Assembly: GCA_963845425.1 (NCBI GenBank)
Contig: CAWJSC010000005.1
Span: 62,001-126,000, forward strand
DNA length: 64,000 nt
Direction: 5' to 3'
From: DATDAH01 sp963845425
Lineage (GTDB): Bacteria; Actinomycetota; Acidimicrobiia; Acidimicrobiales; DATDAH01
The notes beneath the pieces were generated by a model. The model saw nothing but the letters and a program-made list of their open reading frames with translations. It ran no database searches and was not told the origin of the DNA. This document shows, piece after piece, positions 8,985 through 17,519 of this stretch. The stretch's first letter is position 1; every line of letters begins with the position of its first letter. The position numbers and the translations under genes are program-made.

Positions 8985-9890
8985 ATGGTGGAGATCGACG
9001 AACTGCTCGACCGCGTGCCGGGGTGGGCCGGAAAGGCGAGGACCGTCACCCCGCTCGAGGGCGGGATCACCAACCGGAACTTCCGGGTGGACCTCGACGG
9101 TGAGAGCTTCGTGGCTCGGGCCCCAGGCCAGGACACCGACCTGCTCGGCATCGACCGGGACCACGAGCTGGAGGCGGCCGAGCGGGCCGCCGACCTCGGC
9201 GTCGGTCCGCCGGTGGTCGCCTTCGTTGTGCCCGACGGCTCGCTCATCACCCGGTACGTCGAGGGGGGCCCGGCCGAGTCGCTCGCCGAGATGCCGCAGC
9301 TTGCCGCGGCGGCGTACCTCCTCCGGCAGTTCCACGAGTCGGGCCCGATCACCCCGGTGTTCGACTGGTACCGGGTGCCGGTCGACTACGCGGCCACGGC
9401 TCGCGAGCACGGTGTCGACGTGCCCGACACCTATGACCGGGCGATGGCGGTGGCCGAGCGGGTGCGAGCCGTGTTCGCCGTCGGGCCCGATCCCGTGTGC
9501 CCCTGTCACAACGACCTGCTCCCGGCCAACTTCCTCGCCCTTCCGGGTGGTGGCCTCTGCCTGTTGGACTGGGAGTACGCCGGTATGAACGACCGGTACT
9601 TCGATCTGGGGAACTTCGCGGTGAACAACGAGATGGACCTCGACGGCGACGTCGCCCTGGTCGACGCCTACTTCGGCTCGGTCACGCCCCGCCGCCTGGC
9701 CCGCCTCCGGCTCATGAAGGTCATCAGTGACCTGCGGGAGGCCATGTGGGGGGTCGTCCAGTCCGGCGTCAGCACGCTGGACGTCGACTTCGTGGACTAC
9801 GCCGAGGAGCACTTCGATCGGCTCCTCGACAACGCCTCCCACGTCAGCTTCGACCGCCTGCTGGACGACGCCGCGGTACCCGATGCGTGA
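8985..9890 (+). CDS. Choline/ethanolamine kinase-like phosphotransferase
   Basis: 301-residue kinase of the APH/choline kinase fold. The catalytic Brenner motif appears as CHNDLLPANF, followed by the metal-binding LLDWEYAGMNDRYFDLGNF block, which is specifically choline/ethanolamine-kinase-like rather than antibiotic-kinase-like. ATG 8985 is preferred over ATG 8967 because GGAAGG lies 7-8 bases upstream of it. The stop overlaps the start of the dehydrogenase by 8 bases. Context (permease plus DMGDH-like enzyme) suggests handling of choline, ethanolamine or a methylated amine. Confidence 0.85.
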   Translation: MVEIDELLDRVPGWAGKARTVTPLEGGITNRNFRVDLDGESFVARAPGQDTDLLGIDRDHELEAAERAADLGVGPPVVAFVVPDGSLITRYVEGGPAESLAEMPQLAAAAYLLRQFHESGPITPVFDWYRVPVDYAATAREHGVDVPDTYDRAMAVAERVRAVFAVGPDPVCPCHNDLLPANFLALPGGGLCLLDWEYAGMNDRYFDLGNFAVNNEMDLDGDVALVDAYFGSVTPRRLARLRLMKVISDLREAMWGVVQSGVSTLDVDFVDYAEEHFDRLLDNASHVSFDRLLDDAAVPDA

Positions 9891-12327
9891 TCACGCCCAG
9901 GTGGTCGTCATCGGGGCGGGGGTCGGTGGCGCCTCGATCGCCTACCACCTGGCCGAAGCGGGCTGCACGGACGTCCTGGTCCTCGACCGGGGCGAGCCGA
10001 CCAGCGGCAGCACGTTCCACTCGGCCGGCCTCGTCGGCCAGCTCCGGTCATCGCTGCCCCTGACCCGGATGATGATGCACAGCGTCGACGTCTACCGGCG
10101 GCTCGAGACCGAGTCGGCGGAGACGGGTCGCTCGCCGGCGTGGCGGGAGGTGGGCTCGCTCCGACTGGCGGCCACGCCCGAGCGCTTCGACGAGCTGCGC
10201 CGGCAGAACGGCTGGGCCAAGACCTTCGGCCTGCCCATGGAGCTGGTCTCGCCCCGGGAGGCGCACGACCTCTTCCCGCTGATGGACCCGACCGGGGTGC
10301 TCGGGGCGGCATGGCTGCCGACCGACGGCTACCTGGACCCCAGCGGCCTGACCTATGCGCTCCTCGGCGGAGCCAAGGCGAGGGGGGTGACGGTCGAGAG
10401 CACCGTGCGGGTCACCGACATGGTCGCCGAGGGGGGGCGCATCCGGCGGGTGGTGACCGACCACGGCGACGTCACGGCCGAGACCGTGGTGGCCGCATGC
10501 GGCATGTACACCCCCGATGTCGCCGCCCTGGCGGGGGTGACGGTCCCCATCGTCCCGGTGGCGCACCAGTACCTGATCACCAAGAGCATCGACGGTGTGA
10601 CCGACGAGCTGCCCCAGCTCCGGGATCCGGACAACCTCGTCTACTTCCGGCGGGAGGGCTCGGGCCTCGTGCTCGGCGGCTACGAGCGGGATCCCGCGCC
10701 GTGGTCCGTCGACGGGGTCCCCGCCGACTTCAACAACCGGCTCCTGCCGGAGGACTGGGACCGCTTCGCCCCGCTGATGGAGGCCGCCATCCGGCGGGTG
10801 CCGCAGGTGGAGGAGGCCGACATCGTCCAGCTGGTCAACGGCCCCGAAGGCTTCACCCCGGACAACGAGTTCGTGCTGGGCGAGAGCGAGGTGGCGGGCT
10901 TCTTCGTGGCCGCCGGGTTCTGCGCCCACGGCATCGCCGGCGCCGGTGGGGTGGGTCGGGTCATGGCCGAGTGGATCCTGGACGGGGAGTCCAGCTTCGA
11001 CACCTGGAAGATGGACATCCGCCGGTTCGGGCCCGCCTACCGCAGCCGGGACCACGCGCTGGCGCGGACCGTCGAGGTCTACGCCACCTACTACGACATC
11101 CACTACCCGAACGAGGAGCGCCAGGCCGGTCGCCCGTTGCGGCGCTCCCCGGCGTACGGCGCGCTCGCCGACCTCGGCTGCGTCTTCGGGGAGAAATCGG
11201 GGTGGGAGCGCCCCAACTGGTTCACGCCCAACGAGGCGGCCGGTGACCCCGCGCACCGGCCCGTGGGCTGGGCGGGCCAGCACTGGAGCCCGGCCATCGA
11301 GGGCGAGGCGCTGGCCTGTCGGGACGCCGTCGCCCTCTTCGACGAGACCAGCTTCTCCAAGATGGAGGTGACCGGCCCCGGCGCCGCCCCCTTTCTCAAC
11401 CGGGTCTGCGCCAACGAGGTCGACCGGGCCGTCGGCTCGGTGACCTACACCCAGCTGCTCAACGACCGCGGCGGCATCGAGTGCGACCTGACCGCCACCC
11501 GCCTCGCCGCCGACCGCTACCTACTGGTGACCGGCACGGCCTTCGGGAACCACGACCTGGCGTGGATCCGCAAGCAGGCCGACCGCCTTCCCGAGGCCGA
11601 GGGGGCCGAGGCCCGGGACGTGACCGCGGCCTGGTCGTGCTTCGGGCTCTGGGGCCCCGCGGCGCGTGAGGTCCTCCAGCCGCTGACCCGGACGACGCTG
11701 GCCAACGAGGCCTTCCCGTACCTGACGGCACAGTTCCTCTCGCTGGGCGCAGTTCCCGTGCTCGCGGTCCGGGTCACCTTCGTGGGGGAGCTGGGGTGGG
11801 AGCTCTACTGCCCGACGGAGTACGGCGCCACCCTCTGGGACCGGCTGTGGGCGGCCGGGGAGGGACACGGCCTCGTGGCCGGTGGGTACCGGGCCATCGA
11901 CGCCTTGCGGGTCGAGAAGGGGTACCGGGTGTGGGGCGTGGACATCACCCCCGAGGAGAACCCCTACGAGGCCGGGCTCGGCTTCGCGGTGCGCCTCGAC
12001 AAGCCCGGTGGCTTCGTGGGCCGGGACGCGCTGGCCGCGGTCAAGGTGGTCGGGCCCGCGCGGCGACTCCGCTGCCTCGTGCTCGACGAGCCGCTCGCCG
12101 TGGCGCTGGGGTCAGAGCCGGTGCGAGTGGACGGGGACGTCGTCGGTCGGGTCACGAGCGGCAACCAGGGCTTCCGCGTCGGTCGGTCGATCGCCTTCGC
12201 CTACCTGCCGGCGGACCGGGCGGAGCTCGGTCGCCGGGTCGAGGTCGAGGTGTTCGGAGACTGGATCGGCGCCGAGGTGGTCAAGGACCCGGTCTACGAC
12301 CCCGACGGCACCCGCATCCGGGCGTAG
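9883..12327 (+). CDS. Dimethylglycine/sarcosine dehydrogenase-like FAD + GcvT enzyme
   Basis: 814-residue enzyme with the four-part layout of dimethylglycine and sarcosine dehydrogenases: DAO domain (GAGVGG at 11-16), FAO_M middle domain, then GcvT and GcvT C-terminal domains (about 430 to the end) that bind tetrahydrofolate. His46 in STFHSAGL matches the histidine that carries covalent FAD in DMGDH and SarDH. The family removes N-methyl groups and passes formaldehyde to folate. ATG 9883 overlaps the kinase stop by 8 bases, so it is co-translated. Whether the substrate is dimethylglycine, sarcosine or another N-methyl amine is not decided. A short hairpin (12330-12346) follows the stop. Confidence 0.87.
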   Translation: MRDHAQVVVIGAGVGGASIAYHLAEAGCTDVLVLDRGEPTSGSTFHSAGLVGQLRSSLPLTRMMMHSVDVYRRLETESAETGRSPAWREVGSLRLAATPERFDELRRQNGWAKTFGLPMELVSPREAHDLFPLMDPTGVLGAAWLPTDGYLDPSGLTYALLGGAKARGVTVESTVRVTDMVAEGGRIRRVVTDHGDVTAETVVAACGMYTPDVAALAGVTVPIVPVAHQYLITKSIDGVTDELPQLRDPDNLVYFRREGSGLVLGGYERDPAPWSVDGVPADFNNRLLPEDWDRFAPLMEAAIRRVPQVEEADIVQLVNGPEGFTPDNEFVLGESEVAGFFVAAGFCAHGIAGAGGVGRVMAEWILDGESSFDTWKMDIRRFGPAYRSRDHALARTVEVYATYYDIHYPNEERQAGRPLRRSPAYGALADLGCVFGEKSGWERPNWFTPNEAAGDPAHRPVGWAGQHWSPAIEGEALACRDAVALFDETSFSKMEVTGPGAAPFLNRVCANEVDRAVGSVTYTQLLNDRGGIECDLTATRLAADRYLLVTGTAFGNHDLAWIRKQADRLPEAEGAEARDVTAAWSCFGLWGPAAREVLQPLTRTTLANEAFPYLTAQFLSLGAVPVLAVRVTFVGELGWELYCPTEYGATLWDRLWAAGEGHGLVAGGYRAIDALRVEKGYRVWGVDITPEENPYEAGLGFAVRLDKPGGFVGRDALAAVKVVGPARRLRCLVLDEPLAVALGSEPVRVDGDVVGRVTSGNQGFRVGRSIAFAYLPADRAELGRRVEVEVFGDWIGAEVVKDPVYDPDGTRIRA

Positions 12328-12366
12328 GTCCTGACCCCGCGTCAGGCCCGCCGGCCGGATGCGCTG

Positions 12367-12675
12367 TCAGACCAGCCCGACATAGGCGCAACCGTTCCAG
12401 TACGCGCGGATCTGAGGACGACGCCGGCCATGGAGCTCGACGTGGAGCTCATCGGGGACCGCGAGATTGCCGTGCGCGAGGTGGACGACGAACGCCCCGC
12501 CCTCGACGCGGTCGAACCTGGTCGGGACGCCCCTGCGGAGGTGCTGCGGGGGATCGGTGGCCGCCTCGAGGAACGCCGGGCCGCCGCAGCACCGGCGCGG
12601 TTGGACCCATACCCAGAGCTGTCCGCCGCGCCGGGCGATGTGGTCCTCGGCCGCAGGTGAGGCGACGATTCTCAT
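12367..12675 (-). CDS. Small conserved-looking Cys protein, function unknown
   Basis: 102 residues, soluble. It begins RIVASPAAEDHIARRGGQ and carries an adjacent Cys pair (Cys29-Cys30 in RRCCGG) and one C-terminal Cys96 (YWNGCAY). The spacing loosely recalls A-type iron-sulfur carriers (HesB/IscA: one Cys, about 65 residues, CGC), but only one C-terminal Cys is present, so I do not assign that function. Codon choice is coherent and it lies alone between convergent and divergent neighbours. Start ATG 12675. I recall similar unnamed proteins in actinobacteria but cannot verify this here. Confidence 0.6.
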   Translation of the reverse strand: MRIVASPAAEDHIARRGGQLWVWVQPRRCCGGPAFLEAATDPPQHLRRGVPTRFDRVEGGAFVVHLAHGNLAVPDELHVELHGRRRPQIRAYWNGCAYVGLV

Positions 12676-12847
12676 GAGACCCCTCCGCGTGATCGCTGGT
12701 CGCGGACCCTCACGGGTGGGAAACCCGGCAGGTGCTCAGAAGCTTCCCGCCCCATCGCGTCGCGCGATTCCATGGGGAACCCGCTGATGGCGGGGTCTCG
12801 TCCCGCGTCGAGGGGAATGGGCGTCGCCACGCGCGGGTTCCCCCCGG

Positions 12848-13405
12848 GTGGTGCCCGTTCCGGAGTGGGAGCCGACCTCGGCCGAAGCGGCCTTCGCGCG
12901 CCACGTGCTGCCGGAGATCGACGTGCTCTACCGCGTCGCCCTGTCGCTCACCCACAACGCCGCCGACGCCGAAGACGTCGTGCAGGAGACGCTCATGCGG
13001 GCCTACCGCTCGATCGAGCGCTTCGATGGGCGCCACGCCCGGGCCTGGCTCCTAACGATCCTGCGCAACGCCAATGTCAACCGGACCCGCCGCCGTCGCC
13101 CCGGTCTCTTCGCCGACCCCGAGGAGGGGCGCCGGGCGTTGGAGGCGGGCGATCCGGAGCCCAGCGCGGAGGAGGAAGCCACCCTCGACCTCTTCGACGA
13201 TGCCGTCGCAGCTGCGCTCGACGCGCTCGCCCCGCGCTTTCGACAGATCGTGGACCTCGTCGACCTCGACGGGCTCAGCTACCAGGAGACAGCCGATGTG
13301 CTGGAGATGCCGATCGGGACGGTCATGAGCCGCCTCCACCGAGCCCGCCGGCGTATGCGGGACCGGTTGGCCGCCGAGGGCCTGGTGCCGAGGATGCCCC
13401 GATGA
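12848..13405 (+). CDS. ECF-type RNA polymerase sigma factor
   Basis: 185-residue sigma-70 family factor with region 2 (LYRVALSLTHNAADAEDVVQETLMRAYRS) and region 4 (LSYQETADVLEMPIGTVMSRLHRARRR) joined by a short acidic linker. It resembles the SigH/SigR group controlled by ZAS anti-sigma factors. GTG 12848 gives the normal N-terminus. The stop overlaps the anti-sigma start (ATGA), fixing the pair as one operon. The signal is probably redox or envelope stress; a redoxin selenoprotein candidate and a disulfide reductase follow within 2 kb. The 172 bp upstream (12676-12847) holds no gene I can see. Confidence 0.9.
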   Translation: MVPVPEWEPTSAEAAFARHVLPEIDVLYRVALSLTHNAADAEDVVQETLMRAYRSIERFDGRHARAWLLTILRNANVNRTRRRRPGLFADPEEGRRALEAGDPEPSAEEEATLDLFDDAVAAALDALAPRFRQIVDLVDLDGLSYQETADVLEMPIGTVMSRLHRARRRMRDRLAAEGLVPRMPR

Positions 13406-13683
13406 GCTGGTGGCGCCGGACCCGCAAGGTGACCGAAGGTCTGCTGTCGTGTGCCGAGGTGGCCGCGCTGCTGCAGCAGTACCTCGACGACGAGAGCGAC
13501 GAAGTGACCGCCGGCCGCGTCGCGGCCCACCTCGACGACTGCGAGCGGTGTGGGGTGGATGCCGACGTCTACCGGGACATCACGGCCGCGTTGGCCCGCC
13601 GGCGGCGGTTGCCCGATGTCTCGGTGCACCGGTTGCGCCAGTTCGGGGACCGCATCGCGGCGGGTGACCTCCCCGACCAGTGA
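13402..13683 (+). CDS. Zinc-binding (ZAS/zf-HC2) anti-sigma factor
   Basis: 93-residue soluble anti-sigma factor. The ZAS motif is complete: His43-x3-Cys47-x2-Cys50 (HLDDCERC) with an upstream Cys17 (LLSCAEV), as in RsrA-type redox-sensing anti-sigma proteins. No membrane segment is present, so it should act in the cytoplasm. ATGA overlap with the sigma gene supports cognate control. Oxidation of the Cys pair with loss of zinc would free the sigma factor in known relatives. Confidence 0.88.
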   Translation: MSWWRRTRKVTEGLLSCAEVAALLQQYLDDESDEVTAGRVAAHLDDCERCGVDADVYRDITAALARRRRLPDVSVHRLRQFGDRIAAGDLPDQ

Positions 13684-13738
13684 CGGGCCTCCTCGGCTGA
13701 AGGACCTCCTCCTCCCGCGGACCGACGCCGGCACTCTG

Positions 13739-13873
13739 GTGCAGGCGATCGCCGCCGCGGCGCTCTTCTCGGTCGCGCTGATCGCCGTGCGCCGCAACCG
13801 GGACCTGCTCTGGTTCGTCGCCGGCCGGGCCCGCCTGACCTTTGCCTGGTTCGCCCTGCGCACCGTGCACTGA
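13739..13873 (+). CDS. Possible 44-residue single-span membrane protein
   Basis: Short frame starting at GTG 13739: VQAIAAAALFSVALIAV forms one hydrophobic helix followed by a basic and aromatic tail. The frame stays open upstream to about 13684 but has no better start. It lies just after the anti-sigma gene. It may be a small membrane protein of the sigma operon or chance; no family recognised. Confidence 0.3.
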   Translation: MQAIAAAALFSVALIAVRRNRDLLWFVAGRARLTFAWFALRTVH

Positions 13874-13888
13874 CGTCGTGTCGGACGG

Positions 13889-14416
13889 TCAGGCGATCTC
13901 CCGGACCGCGGCGAGGACCTCGTCGACGGTGGGGTAGTCGGCCAGGGTCACGCCCCGGTGCAGGTAGCGCACCACGCCGTCGGTGTCGATGACCGCCACC
14001 CCCGGGGCCTGGAGCGGGTCGCCGGTGATGCGACCCTGCTTGGCCTGGCCCCGCGAGCGCAGGTACTTCCGCCAGGTCGAGATGCGCAGCCACTGGTTGA
14101 ACGCGATGTGGTCGACCCCGAGCGCGCGGTAGAGGTTGCGGTCCGGGTCGACGAGGCAGTCGAAGTCGTACCCGCTGGCCATGAGGTGCTCGGCCTGGAA
14201 GGGCGCGCCGGTGCCGACCGCCAGGATCTTGGCCCCGTTGGCGGTGAGCTCGGGTTGAGCCTCTCGCAACTGCGAGAGGAAGGCGAGGCAGGGGACTCAG
14301 CCGTAGTACCGCAACAGTTGGACCACCAGGATCGAGTCCAGGTGGTCCGAGAGTGCCGTGCGGTCGCCCGCGGCGGTCTCCAGGCTGATGTCCCCGATGG
14401 GGTCGCCGATGTCCAT
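13889..14416 (-). CDS. AhpC/TSA-type redoxin, predicted selenoprotein (UGA = Sec40)
   Basis: 175-residue thioredoxin-fold redoxin if the in-frame TGA at 14299-14297 is read as selenocysteine. The residues around it are VVQLLRYYG-U-VPC, so U40 and Cys43 form a UxxC active site where relatives of the AhpC-TSA_2 type usually have CxxC. The frame is otherwise unbroken: a strand-helix fold continues after the TGA (AKILAVGTGAPFQAEHL, PGVAVIDTDGVVRYLHRG). GAGGAG lies 5 bases before ATG 14416. A SECIS-like hairpin begins 17 bases after the TGA. Likely function is thiol-dependent peroxide or disulfide reduction in the cytoplasm. If TGA is a true stop, two fragments of 39 and about 126 residues would remain. 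Sec machinery genes are not in this window. Confidence 0.8.
14260..14279 (-). promoter_or_regulatory. Bacterial SECIS-like hairpin of the redoxin mRNA
   Basis: On the mRNA: CCUCUCGC-AGUU-GCGAGAGG, a perfect 8-bp stem with a four-base loop whose second base is G followed by U. The loop begins 26 bases after the UGA codon, within the 16-37 base window known for bacterial SECIS elements that recruit SelB. Confidence 0.78.
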
Positions 14417-14622
14417 GGTCACTCCTCGTCCGGGTTGATCCGGGTCTCGGGCCGGAACGCCGCCCAGGCGAACCGGACGGTAGCGACGGGGGCGACAGCC
14501 CGGCGCTGCTCGCCGGCGGGGGTTCTCGGTCGGGCCCGCAGGGGACGGAAACCACGGAGGGGCCGCACCGCATTCCCCTACCTCTGGCGGAACAGCCACC
14601 CGCCTGCCAGGGTTTCGGGAGC

Positions 14623-15987
14623 ATGAGCGAATCCGCGGACGTGGTGGTGATCGGTATGGGGCCGGGCGGCGAGGACGTCGCCGGTCGGCTGGCCGAGGCC
14701 GGCTTGGACGTGATCGGGATCGACCGGGAGCTGCTCGGTGGGGAGTGCCCCTACTGGGGCTGCGTGCCCTCCAAGATGATGGTGCGGGCGGCGCATCTGC
14801 TGCAGGAGGCCCGCCGGATCGAGGGTGTCGCCGGCAAGGCCGATGTCCAGCCGGACTGGGGGCCCGTCGCCCGGCGCATCCGGGAGCAGGCGACCGACAC
14901 CTGGGACGACACCGTCGCCGTCGAGCGCTTCGAGGGCAAGGGCGGCCGCTTCGTGCGGGCCACGGGACGGATCGTCGCCCCGGGCCGGGTGCAGGCCGGC
15001 GACCAGGAGCTCACCGCCCGGCGGGGGATCGTCGTGGCGACCGGCGCCGGACCGGCCATACCGCCGATCAATGGCCTTGCTGACCTCCCGTACTGGACGA
15101 ACCGGGACGCGATCGCCGCCGAGGAGGTGCCGTCGTCCCTGGTCGTGCTCGGGGGCGGGGCCATCGGGCTGGAGCTGGCCCAGGTCTTCGCCCGCTTCGG
15201 CGCCGGCGTGGCCGTGGTCGAGGCCCTCAACCGGTTGTTGCCTCTGGAGGAGCCCGAGGTGGGCGACCTCCTGGCCGAGGTCTTCGGCGCGGAGGGCATC
15301 GCCGTGCACACCTCGGCCAAGGCCGTCCGGGTCGAACGCGACGGAAGTCGCATCCGGGTAACCCTCGAGGACGGCACCGAGCTCCCGGCTGAGCGCCTGC
15401 TGGTCGCGACCGGTCGCCGGGTGGACCTCGGCGCTGTCGGTCTCGGGGCAGTCGGCGTCGACGAGTCGGCCCGCGCCGCCCCGACCGACGGTCACCTCCG
15501 GGTGGCCGACGGCGTGTGGGCCGTCGGCGACGTGACGGGACATGGCGCCTTCACCCACGTCGCCATGTACCAGTCCCGGATCGCAGTGGCCGACATCCTC
15601 GGCGTGGACCACGCCGAGGCCGAGTACCACGCCGTCCCCCGTGTCACCTTCACTGATCCGGAGGTGGGCTCGGTCGGGCTCCGTGAAGCCGATGCCGTCG
15701 CCGCCGGGGTCCGGGTGGCCGTCGGCCGGGCCCAGGTGCCGGGCACCGCTCGGGGCTGGTTGCACGCCGTGGGCAACGAGGGGCTGATCAAGCTGGTGGC
15801 CGACACCGACCTGGGCGTCCTCGTGGGCGCCACCTCGACGGGGCCGGCGGGCGGCGAGGTCCTCGGCCTCCTGGCGCTGGCGGTGCACGCCAGGGTGCCG
15901 ATCGCCGAGCTGCGCTCGATGATCTACGCGTACCCGACGTTCCACCGTGGCGTCGAGGACGCACTGAACGACCTGGTGGCCTCGTGA
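14623..15987 (+). CDS. FAD-dependent disulfide oxidoreductase (Lpd/mercuric reductase-like)
   Basis: 454-residue class I pyridine nucleotide-disulfide reductase. FAD-binding GMGPGG is at 11-16, the redox-active pair is Cys42-x4-Cys47 (GGECPYWGCVPSK), the NAD(P)H fold is GGGAIGLELAQVF, and the second FAD motif ends in VWAVGDVTG. The C-terminal catalytic His-Glu pair of dihydrolipoamide dehydrogenase is not in canonical form (YAYPTFHRGVEDAL), so it is probably not an Lpd of a dehydrogenase complex. GGGAG precedes ATG 14623. Divergent from the redoxin selenoprotein candidate; it could be its reductant supplier, but this is only inferred from position. Confidence 0.87.
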   Translation: MSESADVVVIGMGPGGEDVAGRLAEAGLDVIGIDRELLGGECPYWGCVPSKMMVRAAHLLQEARRIEGVAGKADVQPDWGPVARRIREQATDTWDDTVAVERFEGKGGRFVRATGRIVAPGRVQAGDQELTARRGIVVATGAGPAIPPINGLADLPYWTNRDAIAAEEVPSSLVVLGGGAIGLELAQVFARFGAGVAVVEALNRLLPLEEPEVGDLLAEVFGAEGIAVHTSAKAVRVERDGSRIRVTLEDGTELPAERLLVATGRRVDLGAVGLGAVGVDESARAAPTDGHLRVADGVWAVGDVTGHGAFTHVAMYQSRIAVADILGVDHAEAEYHAVPRVTFTDPEVGSVGLREADAVAAGVRVAVGRAQVPGTARGWLHAVGNEGLIKLVADTDLGVLVGATSTGPAGGEVLGLLALAVHARVPIAELRSMIYAYPTFHRGVEDALNDLVAS

Positions 15988-16142
15988 CCGCGATCAGCAT
16001 GACCGGAGCCAGCGGACGAAGGGGCCGGGGTGGACTCGCTGACGGCCGGGTCACGGTGGTCCGATACCCACGGGCGGTCACGGCTGACACGTGACGACGG
16101 GTGGAGACGTACTGTCCAGGAACGTTTCCGAATGGAGGACTG

Positions 16143-16244
16143 ATGCTGTGTTCAGAGAATCCCCGACCCGCCAGCGCCATCTGCTGCTGGCTCGACTCGT
16201 GGCGCAACGACGACTGGGTCGCTTCGCGCTTCGCCCTCGGGTAG
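16143..16244 (+). CDS. 33-codon Cys-containing leader ORF before egtB
   Basis: ATG 16143 is preceded by a strong GGAGG (16134-16138), and the frame MLCSENPRPASAICCWLDSW... ends at TAG 16242-16244, only 9 bases before the egtB start, which itself lacks a ribosome-binding site. It has three Cys codons (two adjacent) in 33. egtB translation is therefore probably coupled to it. By analogy with the cysteine-attenuation leaders described in mycobacteria, it may sense cysteine supply; this is inference. Confidence 0.55.
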   Translation: MLCSENPRPASAICCWLDSWRNDDWVASRFALG

Positions 16245-16253
16245 CGGCGCTCG

Positions 16254-17519
16254 ATGCCGACGACCACCGCGCCCCCGACCACCGTCGCGCCCACCGTCGA
16301 GTCGTACCGACTGGTCCGTGCCCGCACCGAGGCCCTGTCCGAGCCGCTGTCCCCCGAGGACCAGACGGTGCAGTCGATGGCCGACGTCAGTCCCACCAAG
16401 TGGCACCGGGCCCATGTCACCTGGTTCTTCGAGACCTTCGTCCTGGCCCCGAAGCTGCCGGGCTACGAGCCCTTCCACCCGGACTTCGGGTACCTGTTCA
16501 ACTCGTACTACGAACAGGTGGGGGACCGGCACCCCCGACCTGAACGGGGCCTGCTGACCCGGCCCGGGGCCGAGGAGGTGGGGGTCTACCGCCGTCACGT
16601 CGACGGGGCGATGGACGAGCTGTTCGCCGACCCGCCCGAGGACGCCCTCGGCCTCGTCGAGCTCGGCCTGCACCACGAGCAGCAGCACCAGGAACTGCTG
16701 CTGATGGACATCAAGCACGTCCTGTCGCTGAACCCGCTGCGTCCCGCATACCGGGAGCTCGCCACCCGGCCCGGCGGTCCGGCTCGGCCCCAGAGCTGGG
16801 TCGAGCATGCCGGCGGCCTCGTCGAGGTCGGTCACGACGGTGCCGGGTTCGCGTTCGACAACGAGGGGCCCCGTCACAGCGAGTGGCTCGAGCCCTTCGC
16901 CCTGGCCGACCGGCCGGTGACCAACGGCGACTGGCTGGCCTTCGTCGACGACGGCGGCTATCGGCGTCCCGAGCTCTGGCTGTCGGACGGGTGGGCTGCG
17001 GTCCAGGGCGCCGCCGCGACCGCTCCCTTCTACTGGCGGTGGCGCGACGGGGGCTGGACCGAGTTCACCCTGGCCGGGTCCGATCCGCTGGACCTGTCCC
17101 GGCCGGTGGTCCATGTGAGCTACTACGAAGCCGACGCCTACGCCCGGTGGGCCGGGGCCCGGCTCCCGACCGAGGCCGAGTGGGAGGCGGTGGCCACCAG
17201 CCACCCCGTCTCGGGCCGGTCGCTCGACCCGGAGCGCCTGCGACCGGAGACCGGCCCGCCCGGTGACCTCGGGCTGTTCGGCGACGTCTGGGAGTGGACG
17301 TCGTCGGCGTACCTGCCCTACCCCGGGTTCCGGCCCGCCTCCGGCGCCGTCGGTGAGTACAACGGCAAGTTCATGGTCGGCCAGCACGTGCTGCGGGGCG
17401 GGTCCTGTGTCACCCCCGCCGGCCACGTGCGGCCGACCTACCGGAACTTCTTCCCGCCCGGCGCCCAGTGGGCGTTCGCCGGGCTGCGGTTGGCCCGCGG
17501 TGAGGGAGGTCCGCGGTGA
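16254..17519 (+). CDS. egtB: EgtB, ergothioneine sulfoxide synthase
   Basis: 421-residue iron enzyme that joins hercynine to a thiol donor with O2 to make the sulfoxide precursor of ergothioneine. Domains: N-terminal DinB-like (about 20-160) and C-terminal FGE-sulfatase (about 175-418). Iron ligands are visible as His51 and the HX3HXE motif His141, His145 (HHEQQHQE). C-terminal hallmarks include RLPTEAEWEAV, DVWEWTSSAY and LRGGSCVT. The stop overlaps the egtD start (4 bases). No EgtA or EgtC is nearby, which suggests a form using cysteine directly rather than gamma-glutamylcysteine. Confidence 0.93.
   Translation: MPTTTAPPTTVAPTVESYRLVRARTEALSEPLSPEDQTVQSMADVSPTKWHRAHVTWFFETFVLAPKLPGYEPFHPDFGYLFNSYYEQVGDRHPRPERGLLTRPGAEEVGVYRRHVDGAMDELFADPPEDALGLVELGLHHEQQHQELLLMDIKHVLSLNPLRPAYRELATRPGGPARPQSWVEHAGGLVEVGHDGAGFAFDNEGPRHSEWLEPFALADRPVTNGDWLAFVDDGGYRRPELWLSDGWAAVQGAAATAPFYWRWRDGGWTEFTLAGSDPLDLSRPVVHVSYYEADAYARWAGARLPTEAEWEAVATSHPVSGRSLDPERLRPETGPPGDLGLFGDVWEWTSSAYLPYPGFRPASGAVGEYNGKFMVGQHVLRGGSCVTPAGHVRPTYRNFFPPGAQWAFAGLRLARGEGGPR

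Noticed and set aside
12330..12346. CCTGAC-N5-GTCAGG after the DMGDH-like gene as another operator copy
   Set aside because: Spacing is 5, not 6, and it follows a stop codon; more likely a small 3' hairpin.
13871..13884. TGACGTCGTGTC as operator
   Set aside because: The spacing is too short by one base or more and it lies between two gene ends, not in a promoter.
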